Positions 16,803 to 26,760 of a stretch of 64,000 bases of DNA are shown one piece after another. Both the position numbers and the translations under genes were made by a program. Each line of letters begins with the position of its first letter. The stretch's first letter is position 1. Under the pieces are notes generated by a model. It was not told the DNA's origin and did not search any database. It worked only from the letters and a program-made list of their open reading frames with translations. Source of the stretch: M55B112 sp040903745 (GTDB taxonomy: Bacteria > Bacteroidota > Bacteroidia > Bacteroidales > GCA-2748055); NCBI GenBank assembly GCA_040903745.1, contig JBBDUV010000072.1, forward strand, positions 46,292 to 110,291. The letters run 5' to 3'.

Positions 16803-18242
16803 TCAATCGACATTGTCGTGCAGGTAGGAGTTGTCCTGACGCAATTTGGGTGATTTATTCTCATCCTCCGACAGGCGGTAGCGGGAGACCTCTTCACTGT
16901 CTGAATGCTTTTCAGGATCCATCTTTAACTTTTTCCTGATATAGGCGGGAACGTTTTCCAATTCATCTATTTCATCATCCTTCGACTGGGGTGTGTATCC
17001 ACGCTCCTTGAGCCGCTCATGTGTCTCCTTCAAACTGCGTACCCGCTCGGCCAGTTTATGCTCCTTTCCTTCCTGCCCTTCCTGATCTCTCTTTTCGGCC
17101 AACTGATCATACAGTACATACTCCTCCGCTTTGCCATCACTGCCGGGATCGTCAAACACAAACTGCTGTTGCAACGGATTAATCCTGGTCCCTTTGGCAT
17201 TCTGCTTCTCCTTGCTGTCCCTGAGAGGAACATAATCAAGGGGTTTTTTGTCGACATATACATCCAGGATATTGTTCATCTGGAAGCCTGTGGCAATAAC
17301 GGTTACCCCAATCTTCTCCTCCAGGCTCTGGTCGTGTCCCATCCCCCAGATCAAGGTGGTTTTCTTAGAAGCGGAGGCGATCACGTAATCGGTGATCTCC
17401 GATATCTCATCCATCGTGATCTCCTTCGTTCCTGAGGTGATATTCAGCAGGATACTTCGCGCCCCGGTAATCTCATTGTTGTTCAACAGGGGTGAACTCA
17501 ATGCCGCCTCGATGGCTTTCACGGCACGGTTCTCTCCCTCAGCACTGGCTGAACCCATCACTGCTCCGCCGCTGTCGCTCATCACCGTCTCTACATCAGC
17601 AAAATCAACATTGACATACCCCGGCACAGTGATGATCTCTGCAATACCCTTCGCTGCAGATGCCAACACATCATCTGCCCGCGCGAACGCTTCACTGAGT
17701 GTCAGATTGCCATATACCTCCCTAAGTCTTTCATTTTTAATAACGAGCAGGGAGTCGACATGGTCCTTGAGTTCATTGATCCCCTTGATCGCGTGATTAA
17801 TTCTTTCAGGTCCCTCGAAACCAAATGGTATGGTAACAATTGCCACGGTAAGGATTCCCATCTCCCTGGCGGTTTTGGCTATTACAGGTGCCGCTCCGGT
17901 ACCGGTACCTCCTCCCATTCCTGCAGTGATAAAGGCCATGCTGGTATTGGCTTCCAGCACATCCTTAATTGCATCCAGACTCTCCAGTGCCGCCTGCCGG
18001 CCTATATCTGGCTTGCTTCCTGCCCCACGACCCACGGTAAGGGTCTCGCCCAGCTGCAACTTTACCGAAACCGGACTGTTCGTAAGGGCTTGTGCATCGG
18101 TGTTGCATACAACAAAATTCACATCTTTGATGCCTTTATGAAACATATGATTAACAGCATTCCCGCCACCACCTCCAACACCGATCACCTTAATAATGGA
18201 TGATCGCTCGGGGGTGAGATCAAAATTCAATATATCATTCAT
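16803..18242 (-). CDS. ftsZ: Cell division protein FtsZ
   Basis: The 479-residue tubulin-like GTPase that forms the division ring. Tubulin signature GGGTGTGAAP lies near residues 110-119, with VIGVGGGGGNAVNHM at the N-terminus (G-box 1), TDAQAL, and FADVETVMSDSGGAVMGSA as the synergy loop. After the globular core comes a charged linker and the segment ENVPAYIRKKLKM, then a second conserved tail ending NSYLHDNVD, which is typical of Bacteroidetes FtsZ and replaces the simple C-terminal peptide of other bacteria. It is the last gene of the division and cell-wall cluster, 53 bp after ftsA. Confidence 0.97.
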   Translation of the reverse strand: MNDILNFDLTPERSSIIKVIGVGGGGGNAVNHMFHKGIKDVNFVVCNTDAQALTNSPVSVKLQLGETLTVGRGAGSKPDIGRQAALESLDAIKDVLEANTSMAFITAGMGGGTGTGAAPVIAKTAREMGILTVAIVTIPFGFEGPERINHAIKGINELKDHVDSLLVIKNERLREVYGNLTLSEAFARADDVLASAAKGIAEIITVPGYVNVDFADVETVMSDSGGAVMGSASAEGENRAVKAIEAALSSPLLNNNEITGARSILLNITSGTKEITMDEISEITDYVIASASKKTTLIWGMGHDQSLEEKIGVTVIATGFQMNNILDVYVDKKPLDYVPLRDSKEKQNAKGTRINPLQQQFVFDDPGSDGKAEEYVLYDQLAEKRDQEGQEGKEHKLAERVRSLKETHERLKERGYTPQSKDDEIDELENVPAYIRKKLKMDPEKHSDSEEVSRYRLSEDENKSPKLRQDNSYLHDNVD

Positions 18243-18295
18243 GTCTGCTCTTTTTATAGTTCAATACTACCTCCATATTACTTTTAAATGAAAGC

Positions 18296-19627
18296 CTACA
18301 TCTTTACATCACTCTCATCAAAAATATCGCTCAGCGTATTCTTCAGTCCCTCCAGGAGTTTACCTCCCTTAAAACGGTCCTTTACTTTTTTTCTTACAAT
18401 CTCTTCTTCCTGAACAGATTCTTCCGCTTCCTGACCTAGATTGCTTACATTCAGCGATTCCTGGTTCTCTTCGTAAATCTCAAGTCCTTTCAACAACAGT
18501 CCGATCGATGTGCTGTACATGGGCTGGTTGATCTCCTCCGGAGTGTCGGCGGCCAGGCACTCGTTTGGGTACCCGATCCTTACATCCAGACCGGTCTTAA
18601 ACTTGACCAGCTGATTCAGGTTTTTCAGCATGGCACCCCCGCCGGTAAGCACGATGCCTGCGCTCAGCTTATCAATATATCCTGAATTTTCGATCTCGTA
18701 GACAATGGCATCGATGATCTCCTCCATGCGCGACTGGATAATATAGGCCAGACTCTTGAAACTGATCTCCTTTGGATCACGACCGGAGATACCGGGTATC
18801 GTTACCACCTTGTCATCATGGGCCAGATCGCCCAGTGCGGATCCAAACTGCATCTTCAGAGATTCGGCCTGCCGTTGGAGGATCGCGCATCCCTCCTTGA
18901 TATCGCGCGTCACAACATTGCCCCCAAAAGGAATTACAGCGGTATGCCTGATCACATCATCATAGTAAACCGCAACATCGGTTGTGCCCCCACCAATATC
19001 CACAAGTGCTACACCCGCCTCCTTCTCATCTTCCGTTAAAACGGCTGCACTCGATGCCAGCGGCTCCAGCACCAACTGCTTCACCTGCAGTCCGACACGG
19101 TGTATGCATTTTTCAATGTTTCTGGCCGATGAGATCTGACCAATCACAATATGGAAGTTGGCCTCCAGGCGCTTCCCGGACATGCCAACAGGGTTCTTTA
19201 CCCCTGTCTCATTATCCACAATATAGTTCTGGGGTAATACATGGATGATCTCCTCACCCACGTCGACAGGGATCTTGTACATATCCTGAATCAGGGCATG
19301 GAGATCCTCACGGGTGATCTCATCTTCGTAGGAGTCGCGATTCACGTACCCACGATTTCGAACAGATTTAATATGCTGGCCCGCAATTCCGACGAAAACT
19401 TCAGAAAACTGCAATCCCGATTGCTCCCGTGATTCGGCAATGGTATTCTGAATGGCGTTAACCGTCTCCTCGATATTCAGGACGACACCGCGTTTAACAC
19501 CCTTGGATGCAGACCTGCTTATTCCAAGTACTTCGAGCCTGTTATGCTCATTTAACCGGCCGATCAGGCTAACTATTTTTGTAGTGCCGATGTCAATTGC
19601 TGCAACAATGCGATCTTTTTGATTCAT
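18296..19627 (-). CDS. ftsA: Cell division protein FtsA
   Basis: A 443-residue actin-like protein that tethers FtsZ to the membrane. Phosphate 1 motif VAAIDIGTTKIVSLIG opens the protein, VALVDIGGGTTDVAVYYDD is phosphate 2, and GIVLTGGGAMLKNLNQL is the adenosine motif; the SHS2-like 1C domain contains VFVGIAGQHIKSV. The start ATG 19627 (MNQKDRIVAAIDIG) sits 5 bp after the ftsQ stop; an in-frame ATG at 19648 would overlap ftsQ. The C-terminus has the long acidic linker seen in Bacteroidetes and ends in FKGGKLLEGLKNTLSDIFDE split before the last residues, an amphipathic membrane-targeting helix. Confidence 0.95.
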   Translation of the reverse strand: MNQKDRIVAAIDIGTTKIVSLIGRLNEHNRLEVLGISRSASKGVKRGVVLNIEETVNAIQNTIAESREQSGLQFSEVFVGIAGQHIKSVRNRGYVNRDSYEDEITREDLHALIQDMYKIPVDVGEEIIHVLPQNYIVDNETGVKNPVGMSGKRLEANFHIVIGQISSARNIEKCIHRVGLQVKQLVLEPLASSAAVLTEDEKEAGVALVDIGGGTTDVAVYYDDVIRHTAVIPFGGNVVTRDIKEGCAILQRQAESLKMQFGSALGDLAHDDKVVTIPGISGRDPKEISFKSLAYIIQSRMEEIIDAIVYEIENSGYIDKLSAGIVLTGGGAMLKNLNQLVKFKTGLDVRIGYPNECLAADTPEEINQPMYSTSIGLLLKGLEIYEENQESLNVSNLGQEAEESVQEEEIVRKKVKDRFKGGKLLEGLKNTLSDIFDESDVKM

Positions 19628-19632
19628 AATAT

Positions 19633-20415
19633 TTAGCGTTTTGTACAAATTATCTGGTTTGAATATTTAAGGTTGATCTTATCATAACTGTTCCATCCAT
19701 ACAGCTTCAGACCCTGGTCATACAGAAGCTTCAGGTTCTGAAGTTTTGCCTCATAATCATCCAGCGTCCCCAATTCTATCTGGTGGGCTCCCACCCGCGG
19801 GATCAGCTCATAATCGCCATCCGGCAACCTGTATAACTGCATGATCTGTTTGCTCCAAAACGGATGTTTCGCCACCCATTTCGCAAATCCCAACAGGTTT
19901 TGCAGCGGTTTGTTGTTCTCCGTATCAACCCTCCTCATTCCGTTCTTATCTTCCTTCTCCGCAACGTCAACCTTGCCTGTAAGCAACAAAACCATCGGTG
20001 AATAGTGGGATGAGAGCGGCAGAATCATCTCATCATGATCGATATAAAAGCCCGCTTTACCGTTCGGCATTACCCTGATCAACGGCCGGCGCTGATCGAT
20101 ATCCACCAACAGGTTTCCCTCCACGTTGATATACACCTCTGCATTGTATACATAGGGATCGGTTTCAATCAGACGCTCCAGGTCATGTGTCCTGATCCCT
20201 TCTACAGGGTAGCCCTGGGTATTGATCCCCGAATTGGCGATCAGTTCACGTATCCCATTTTTAGTCACAAACTGTACCTCTGCTGTATCGAAAACGGATA
20301 CAACGATCTCACTGCAGAGAATCCCGGAATTGCTCCTTGATACAAATCCCATGATCACCATAAACCAGCAAACCAGTGCGATCCAAACGACGATATATGC
20401 GATCCTCCTTATCAT
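19633..20415 (-). CDS. ftsQ: Cell division protein FtsQ/DivIB
   Basis: A 260-residue bitopic division protein. One membrane helix at about residues 5-25 (YIVVWIALVCWFMVIMGF) is followed by a POTRA-like region (VQFVTKNGIRELIANSGI) and the FtsQ beta domain (YNAEVYINVEGNLLVDIDQR, RPLIRV). The start ATG 20415 forms the classic 4-bp ATGA overlap with the murC stop and is preferred to the ATG at 20430. The protein lies between murC and ftsA, the normal place. It links early ring proteins to the septal peptidoglycan synthase. Confidence 0.88.
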   Translation of the reverse strand: MIRRIAYIVVWIALVCWFMVIMGFVSRSNSGILCSEIVVSVFDTAEVQFVTKNGIRELIANSGINTQGYPVEGIRTHDLERLIETDPYVYNAEVYINVEGNLLVDIDQRRPLIRVMPNGKAGFYIDHDEMILPLSSHYSPMVLLLTGKVDVAEKEDKNGMRRVDTENNKPLQNLLGFAKWVAKHPFWSKQIMQLYRLPDGDYELIPRVGAHQIELGTLDDYEAKLQNLKLLYDQGLKLYGWNSYDKINLKYSNQIICTKR

Positions 20416-21782
20416 TCTCTCTCCATCCACGTTTTTATCGGTTCAACTATTTTGTCTATATCCCCGGCACCCATGGTCAGAAGCACCTCCGGATCCCGTT
20501 CCTGCAGCACATGGAATAGCTGCTCACCCCCGATCAGCACCTTCTCCGTCAGGTTCACATCCCTGAAGATTATCTCAGAGGTGACCTCTGGCAGTGGCTC
20601 CTCGCGGGCTGGGTATATATCTAACAGTATCAATTCATCAAGCATTGACAGGCTTCGGGCAAATTCCGAGGCAAAATCGCGTGTGCGCGAATAGAGGTGC
20701 GGCTGAAAGATCCCTGTAATCCTTTTTCCGGGAAACATCTCCCTAACCGAGTGGATAAAAGCCTTCAGCTCTTCGGGATGGTGGGCGTAGTCGTCGATAT
20801 AGACGCGATCCTCCTTCATTACCTGCACATCAAACCTCCTTTTTACCCCGCTGAAATCCTTTAGGGATGCAGATATCTGCTCCAGAAGCATTCCCGACTG
20901 ATCGGCGACAGCAATGGCTGCAAGCGCATTTTCCACGTTCAGCAGACCGGGTGTTCCCAGGGTCACTTCAAAAATATTCTTTGGCGTCTTGACCGTAAAC
21001 CGGTATCTACCCCCGGTCATCTCCTGCTTCAGGATGTGATAATCCGCCCGGTGATCATCTACAGCATAGGTAAATACATCCAGGTGATCCGGTATTTTTA
21101 ATTTGATTCCCAACCGAATGATCAGCGTTCCCTTCTCTTTTATCTGCCTGACAAATGTTTCGAACCCGGCAACCAGGTTTTCCCTTGAGCCATAAATATC
21201 CAAATGGTCATCGTCAAGGGAGGTGACAACTGCAATGTTGGGGAAGAGCGCCAGAAAGGATCGGTCGTACTCATCGGCCTCAGCAATAATGGTTTCTGAG
21301 GTAGGGTGTACCAGCAGATTGCTGTTAAAATTTTTTGAGATACCGCCCAGGAAGGCATTGCATCCGTTCAATGATTCCGACATGATGTGGGCCAACATTG
21401 TTGATACGGATGTCTTTCCATGCGTTCCTGCCACAGCGATGCCATGGCCGGCATTGAATACTTCACCCAAAGCCACGGAGCGCTTGATCACCCTGAATCC
21501 CTTACTTCTGAAATACCTGAGCTCACTGCTCTTGTCAGGAACTGCCGGAGTATATATCACCAGCGTACGTTCCGGGTCCTTGAAAGTAGATGGTATTAAG
21601 TCTGTCTGATCTGAAAAATGGATATCTATATTCTCCCTGGCCAGCTGATCGGTCAGGGCTGTTGAAGTACGGTCATACCCCGCCACCTTCTTCCCCTTCT
21701 GGTTGAAGAACCGGGCGAGGGCGCTCATACCAATGCCGCCGATACCCACAAAATAGACACTATCCAGATTTTTCCAGATCAT
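20412..21782 (-). CDS. murC: UDP-N-acetylmuramate--L-alanine ligase MurC
   Basis: A 456-residue cytosolic Mur ligase that adds L-alanine to UDP-MurNAc. Visible are the N-terminal Rossmann start VYFVGIGGIGMSALARF, the ATP loop VAGTHGKTSVST (near residue 118), EADEYDRSFL, and the C-terminal DDYAHHPEELKAF with IFQPHLYSRTRDF, all diagnostic for MurC. Overlaps of 4 bp with murG upstream and ftsQ downstream show one tightly coupled operon. Confidence 0.97.
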   Translation of the reverse strand: MIWKNLDSVYFVGIGGIGMSALARFFNQKGKKVAGYDRTSTALTDQLARENIDIHFSDQTDLIPSTFKDPERTLVIYTPAVPDKSSELRYFRSKGFRVIKRSVALGEVFNAGHGIAVAGTHGKTSVSTMLAHIMSESLNGCNAFLGGISKNFNSNLLVHPTSETIIAEADEYDRSFLALFPNIAVVTSLDDDHLDIYGSRENLVAGFETFVRQIKEKGTLIIRLGIKLKIPDHLDVFTYAVDDHRADYHILKQEMTGGRYRFTVKTPKNIFEVTLGTPGLLNVENALAAIAVADQSGMLLEQISASLKDFSGVKRRFDVQVMKEDRVYIDDYAHHPEELKAFIHSVREMFPGKRITGIFQPHLYSRTRDFASEFARSLSMLDELILLDIYPAREEPLPEVTSEIIFRDVNLTEKVLIGGEQLFHVLQERDPEVLLTMGAGDIDKIVEPIKTWMERE

Positions 21783-22894
21783 TTTTTCTCTAATAATTGT
21801 ATTACCTCCTCCGCAATCCTCTCTGCAGAGTCAGTGATCGCAAACTTCTTTATATTCTCAGATAACGCTCTTTTCTTCTCCTCATGATGCACCAGTTCCA
21901 ACGCGGTACCTACCAACTTATTTACTGCCTCACTGTCCTTTACAAGCACCCCGGCCCGCCTGTCAGTCAGTGCTTTCGCATTGCTCATCTGGTGGTTCCC
22001 CGCAACATTTGGAGAGGGCACCAGAATCACCGGCTTTCCCACGAGACACAATTCAGAAATGGTCCCTGCACCTGCCCGCGAGATGATCAGATCGGCCACC
22101 TGGAAGGCGCGGTTCATCTCCTTAATGAATGGCAGCAGGATTATATTTTTCGCTCCACTCCCCTCCAATGCCCTCTGTGCCGCCTCAAAATAGTAGCTGC
22201 CCGACTGCCAGATCAATTGAACATCCGATCCTGCAACCTCATCAATATTCCTGATTACACTTTCATTCATTGTCCTGGCCCCGAGACTTCCGCCGATTAG
22301 CAGTATCACTTTCTTACCGGGCAGCAGTCCGAAATGACTGAAACTTTTCTCTTGCTCATCAGCGGGAAGGAGCAGGTCCTGACGTATCGGATTGCCTGTC
22401 AACACAATCTTTTCAACAGGAAAATACTTTTCCATGCCGGGATAGGCCACGCAGATCCTTGCAGCAGCTTTCGCCAGCAACCTGTTGGTCATACCGGCGT
22501 ATGAGTTCTGCTCCTGGATCAGTACCGGGATCTTTTTCCGGGCAGCAGCCTTCACGATGGGCCCACTGGCATACCCTCCAACACCAATCGCTATATCGGG
22601 TCTGAACGTGCTGATCAGCCGCCGGGAAATTTGCATGCTGCGAAGGAGTTTAAAAAAGAAAGTGACATTTCTCCAGGACAATTTTCGTTGAAAACCGGCT
22701 ACAGGCAACCCCTTGATCTCATACCCCGCCTCGGGCACCTTTTCCATCTCCAGCTTTCCACGCGCTCCCACAAACAGGAAGATGGGATTCTCCAGCATCC
22801 TGGCCAGGGCATTGGCAATGGAAATAGCCGGAAAGATATGCCCTCCGGTTCCTCCTCCGCCAATAATGATCCTATATCTCTTCATCTCCTTCAT
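21779..22894 (-). CDS. murG: UDP-GlcNAc--undecaprenyl-PP-MurNAc-pentapeptide transferase MurG
   Basis: A 371-residue GT28 glycosyltransferase at the inner face of the membrane that turns lipid I into lipid II. Evidence: N-terminal IIIGGGGTGGHIFPAISIA, IGVGGYASGPIVKAA, IQEQNSYAGMTNRLLAK, LIGGSLGARTMNESV, and the UDP-binding DLIISRAGAGTISELCLVGKPVILVPSP. Start at 22894 overlaps the ftsW end by 23 bp; a second ATG at 22885 (MKRYRIII) is equally possible. It overlaps murC by 4 bp. Confidence 0.96.
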   Translation of the reverse strand: MKEMKRYRIIIGGGGTGGHIFPAISIANALARMLENPIFLFVGARGKLEMEKVPEAGYEIKGLPVAGFQRKLSWRNVTFFFKLLRSMQISRRLISTFRPDIAIGVGGYASGPIVKAAARKKIPVLIQEQNSYAGMTNRLLAKAAARICVAYPGMEKYFPVEKIVLTGNPIRQDLLLPADEQEKSFSHFGLLPGKKVILLIGGSLGARTMNESVIRNIDEVAGSDVQLIWQSGSYYFEAAQRALEGSGAKNIILLPFIKEMNRAFQVADLIISRAGAGTISELCLVGKPVILVPSPNVAGNHQMSNAKALTDRRAGVLVKDSEAVNKLVGTALELVHHEEKKRALSENIKKFAITDSAERIAEEVIQLLEKK

Positions 22895-24065
22895 GAATCA
22901 CCTCTTCATTTAGTTTTTGCTCTGCTTCCTGCTGCTGCTCTTCCAGCTCTTTCGCTACCCCCCAGCTCACACTCAGTATCATCCCCAGGGCCATACTGGT
23001 AAAGAACATCGACGATCCGCCCATGCTTACAAGTGGCAGGGTCTGCCCAGTAACCGGCAATAATCCAACCGTTACTCCCATATTTACAAATGCCTGGAAC
23101 ACCAGGCCCAACGCAAGCCCGAATGCCAGGAATGCGCCAAAAGTGCTCTTCGAATGCCGCACGATCAATCCCGTTCTAAACAACAGCCAGAGATAGAGAA
23201 AGACCAGCAGGATTCCGCCAATAACAGAACCGTACTCCTCAATAATAATTGCGAAAATAAAATCTGAGTAGGGATGCGGCAGCAGGACACGCTGTGTGCT
23301 GGTGCCCGGACCGTTGGGCAACAGTCCTCCCCGCACGATGGCGACTTTGGCCTGGTCCGACTGAAAATTATCTCCTTCGCCGGTAACATAGCGTTCAATC
23401 CTGTTTTTCCAGGTTGTGATCCTCCCCTCTTCACTCATCGCTGCAGAGAGCAACAGGAAAAGCCCCAATCCCGCCACTCCGATGCCGACATACAATGCGA
23501 GGTACTTAAAAGGCAGCCTTCCAATAAACAGCAGGATAAAAGAGACGGTAAAGATGATCACGGCTGTCGACAGGTTGGTCGGCAATATAAGAAGACATAT
23601 CAAGGAAATGGCCGCTATCACCTTCAGGAACACACCCTTAAAATCATCCAGCCTGTTCTGGTGGTTGGCCAGTATCCTTGCCAGGTACATGATCAGTGCA
23701 AATTTTGCAAATTCTGAAGGCTGGAAAGCATTGCTGGTACCCGGGATGGCCAGCCAGCGGCTGGCTTCATTGATCTCCTGTCCCCTGAAAAGTGTAACAA
23801 CAAGCAGAACCGCCGCTACCGCCAGAAAGATGATGGATAGTTTATTGAAGGCGCGATACGGGATGAGCTGAAAAAAGATGATCACCCCAAGCCCGAGCAC
23901 AATGTATTTAAGCTGTCGGAATAGGTAGTAAAAGGTATCCCCCGACACCTTTTTGTAGGCCAGCGATCCGGTAGAGCTGTATACAGACAGCAGCGACACC
24001 ACACTTAGTATGATGATGACCGTCCAGATCACCCTGTCGCCCCGTATGTATCTTGTTGCCTGCAT
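22872..24065 (-). CDS. ftsW: Lipid II polymerase FtsW (SEDS family)
   Basis: A SEDS glycosyltransferase (397 residues from ATG 24065) that works with FtsI to polymerise septal peptidoglycan. It has about ten membrane helices, the SEDS signatures ASRWLAIPGTSNAFQPSEFAK split around Pro-Ser-Glu, RGGLLPNGPGTSTQRVLLPH and PLVSMGGSSMFFTSMALG, and a glutamine/glutamate-rich cytosolic tail. I prefer MQATRYIRGDRVIW as the start because it begins just before the first helix; the frame is open to an ATG at 24134, 14 bp after murD, which would add a basic 23-residue leader. Confidence 0.93.
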   Translation of the reverse strand: MQATRYIRGDRVIWTVIIILSVVSLLSVYSSTGSLAYKKVSGDTFYYLFRQLKYIVLGLGVIIFFQLIPYRAFNKLSIIFLAVAAVLLVVTLFRGQEINEASRWLAIPGTSNAFQPSEFAKFALIMYLARILANHQNRLDDFKGVFLKVIAAISLICLLILPTNLSTAVIIFTVSFILLFIGRLPFKYLALYVGIGVAGLGLFLLLSAAMSEEGRITTWKNRIERYVTGEGDNFQSDQAKVAIVRGGLLPNGPGTSTQRVLLPHPYSDFIFAIIIEEYGSVIGGILLVFLYLWLLFRTGLIVRHSKSTFGAFLAFGLALGLVFQAFVNMGVTVGLLPVTGQTLPLVSMGGSSMFFTSMALGMILSVSWGVAKELEEQQQEAEQKLNEEVIHEGDEEI

Positions 24066-24148
24066 CGTTGTTATCGTTCTGCCATTACTTTTTTCTTCTC
24101 TCCGATATCTTAATGTGGTTTTACCATTTCTCAAACGTCTCTCCTGCC

Positions 24149-25495
24149 TTACAATTCCCTCACTGCCTCCTTGAATTTTCTTCCCCTGTCTTCATAGCTT
24201 TCAAACAGGTCGAAGCTGGCACAGGCCGGAGAAAGCAGGATCGTGTCACCTTTCGATGCCAGATAGTATGCTGATTTAACCGCATCCATCATCGCTGTTG
24301 CCTCAACAATGGTCTCTACCTTATCGCTGAACGCTTCAATAATACGCTGGTTATCCTTGCCCAGGCAGACGATGGCCTTCACCTTATTACTCACCAGCTC
24401 ATACAGCTCCGAATAATTGTTTCCTTTATCCACACCTCCTGCGATCCAGACAACACTCCCCTTAACACTCTCAAGGGCATACCAGGTCGAATTGACATTG
24501 GTGGCCTTGGAATCATTAATGAAATTGATGCCGTGAACCTTGTTCAACTCCTCCAACCGGTGCTCAATCCCCTGGAAATCCATCATCGCTTCGCGGATCA
24601 CATCATTCCTCAGCTTCAATACATTTCCTGCAATACCGGCAGCCATGCTGTTATAGGTATTGTGTCTCCCCTTCACCGCCAGCTCATGGACAGACATTGA
24701 GAAGTCGACATCGTCAAACTCTATGTGAATCATCTCACGTTTATCCACCCATGCAACATCCTCCTCCTTCTTTTCATAGGCATACGGGAGATGAACCGCC
24801 CTTGAGACAATTTTCTCAAGCTCTTTGATGGTGATCTCATCATCGGAGCAGAACACGAAGTAATCCTCTTCTGTAAGATTTTGCGTGATCCTGAATTTTG
24901 AATCGACATAGTTCTGCATGTTATAATCGTACCTGTCCATGTGGTCCGCAGTAATATTCAGCAGGATAGCTATATCGGCCTTGAATTCATACATACCATC
25001 GAGTTGGAAGCTGCTAAGCTCTAAAACATAATATTCATAATCCTCCTCGGCCACCTGTCGCGCGAAACTGCGGCCCACGTTTCCGGCAATGCCAACGTTC
25101 AGCCCTGCCTTGCGCAGCATATGATGAATCAGGGAAGTAGTGGTTGTTTTCCCGTTACTGCCCGTGACACAAATCTTCTTCGCACGGGTGTATCTGCCGG
25201 CGAACTCAATCTCAGAAATCACATGCAAACCCTTCTTGCGGATGGCTCTCATGATCGGGGCGCTCTCAGGGATCCCGGGACTTTTTATGACCTCATCTGC
25301 ATTGATGATCTGGCGCTCGGTATGACCATTTCCTTCAAACATGATCTGGTGCTCATTGAGTATCTCCCGGTATACGGGATTGATCTTACCGGAGTCGGAA
25401 ACAAAAACATCAAAATCCTGCTGTTTGGCTAGAATCGCTGCACCGGCTCCGCTCTCCCCGGCACCCAAAATCACTATACGCTTTCTTTTCTCCAT
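24149..25495 (-). CDS. murD: UDP-N-acetylmuramoyl-L-alanine--D-glutamate ligase MurD
   Basis: A 448-residue Mur ligase adding D-glutamate to UDP-MurNAc-L-Ala. Visible: N-terminal IVILGAGESGAGAAILAK, KSPGIPESAP (the substrate-binding loop SPG), ATP loop CVTGSNGKTTTTSL (about residues 109-122), ELSSFQLDGMYEFK, NITADHMDRY, EHRLEEL, and INDSKATNVNSTWYAL followed by WIAGGVDKGNNY, which mark MurD. It stands 8 bp after mraY in the cluster. Confidence 0.96.
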   Translation of the reverse strand: MEKRKRIVILGAGESGAGAAILAKQQDFDVFVSDSGKINPVYREILNEHQIMFEGNGHTERQIINADEVIKSPGIPESAPIMRAIRKKGLHVISEIEFAGRYTRAKKICVTGSNGKTTTTSLIHHMLRKAGLNVGIAGNVGRSFARQVAEEDYEYYVLELSSFQLDGMYEFKADIAILLNITADHMDRYDYNMQNYVDSKFRITQNLTEEDYFVFCSDDEITIKELEKIVSRAVHLPYAYEKKEEDVAWVDKREMIHIEFDDVDFSMSVHELAVKGRHNTYNSMAAGIAGNVLKLRNDVIREAMMDFQGIEHRLEELNKVHGINFINDSKATNVNSTWYALESVKGSVVWIAGGVDKGNNYSELYELVSNKVKAIVCLGKDNQRIIEAFSDKVETIVEATAMMDAVKSAYYLASKGDTILLSPACASFDLFESYEDRGRKFKEAVREL

Positions 25496-25503
25496 CTTTA
25501 GAA

Positions 25504-26754
25504 TTATCTTATTTTTAATGTGACAATTGTAATCACGGCCAGTAAAAGACCTACAATCCAGAAGCGGATAACAATCTTGGCTTCAGGATATCCCAGCTTC
25601 TGAAAATGATGGTGTGCAGGTGCCATCAGAAAGATACGTCTGCCTTCACCATACTTCCTCTTCGTATGTTTAAACCAGCTCACCTGCAGTATCACTGACA
25701 AGCTTTCGTATAAATAGATTCCACAAAGTATCGGGATCAGGAGCTCTTTCCTGATCACCACCGCAAATACGGCGATGATCCCACCCAGTGCCAGGCTTCC
25801 CGTATCCCCCATAAAGACCTGTGCAGGAAAAGAGTTATACCACAAAAACCCAATGGTTGCACCGATCATGGCAGCGGCAAATATCACCAGCTCCCCGGCA
25901 TTGGGGATGTACATGATATTAAGGTAATCAGCAAAAATGGCATTACCGGAAACATAGGCCAGGATCCCCAGCGTGGTACCAATAATGGCTGCCGATCCGG
26001 TTGCCAATCCGTCGAGCCCATCAGTAAGATTGGTCCCGTTCGATACAGCAGTAACAATAATGATCACCACCAGGATAAAGACCACCCAAACCAGCTTACC
26101 TGCATTTTTTCCAGCAAACCAAACCAGCCAGGTATAATTAAATTCATTGTTCTTCACAAAAGGAATGGTGGTCAGCGGCGTCTTATGATCCAACAGATAA
26201 AACGCTTCCCCCCTTTCGTTGGTTACCATGGGCAGATCGCCCTGCTCCGCCGTTGTCTCCTCGGTTACAGGGATCCGTTCCCGGATAACCGCTTCATCAC
26301 TCAGGTAAAATGTGAGTCCCACGATAAGCCCAAGACCGATCTGACCGATAATCTTGAATTTTCCGTGCAGACCGACTTTGCTTTTCTGAAATACCTTGAT
26401 ATAGTCATCGAGAAATCCGATCAGACCGAGCCATACAGTGGTGATCAGCATCAGTATGACATATACGTTATCCAACTTTCCAAAAAGAAGCACAGGCATC
26501 ACGATCGAAGCAATGATTATAATCCCTCCCATGGTCGGGGTCCCCTCCTTCTTGTTCTGTCCCTCCAGTCCAAGGTCGCGCACCGTCTCACCGATCTGCT
26601 TTCTCCGCAGGTAATTGATGATGTTCTTACCAATGAAAAGCGAAATGAGCAGCGAGGTGATCACTGTCATCGAGGCCCTGAACGAGATATACTGAAACAT
26701 CCCCGTGCCGGGAATGTCAAACTGATTCAGGTATTCAAACAGGTAATATAGCAT
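25504..26754 (-). CDS. mraY: Phospho-N-acetylmuramoyl-pentapeptide transferase MraY
   Basis: A 416-residue polytopic enzyme making lipid I from UDP-MurNAc-pentapeptide and undecaprenyl phosphate. Key sites: KKEGTPTMGGIIII, LIGFLDDYIKV with the catalytic Asp pair, GTNLTDGLDGLATG, and FMGDTGSLALGG, plus PAHHHFQKLGY with the conserved histidines. It is longer than the 360-residue E. coli enzyme owing to an insert at about residues 172-215 (SDEAVIRERIPVTEETTAEQ and on) in an exposed loop, which I believe is usual in this phylum. It is 6 bp after murE. Confidence 0.96.
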   Translation of the reverse strand: MLYYLFEYLNQFDIPGTGMFQYISFRASMTVITSLLISLFIGKNIINYLRRKQIGETVRDLGLEGQNKKEGTPTMGGIIIIASIVMPVLLFGKLDNVYVILMLITTVWLGLIGFLDDYIKVFQKSKVGLHGKFKIIGQIGLGLIVGLTFYLSDEAVIRERIPVTEETTAEQGDLPMVTNERGEAFYLLDHKTPLTTIPFVKNNEFNYTWLVWFAGKNAGKLVWVVFILVVIIIVTAVSNGTNLTDGLDGLATGSAAIIGTTLGILAYVSGNAIFADYLNIMYIPNAGELVIFAAAMIGATIGFLWYNSFPAQVFMGDTGSLALGGIIAVFAVVIRKELLIPILCGIYLYESLSVILQVSWFKHTKRKYGEGRRIFLMAPAHHHFQKLGYPEAKIVIRFWIVGLLLAVITIVTLKIR

Positions 26755-26760
26755 CTGCTT

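Noticed and set aside
16770..16840. CCTACC / GGTAGG inverted repeat as terminator between ppiD-like gene and ftsZ
   Set aside because: Arms are only 6 bp, nearly 50 bp apart, lie partly in ftsZ and have no T-run.
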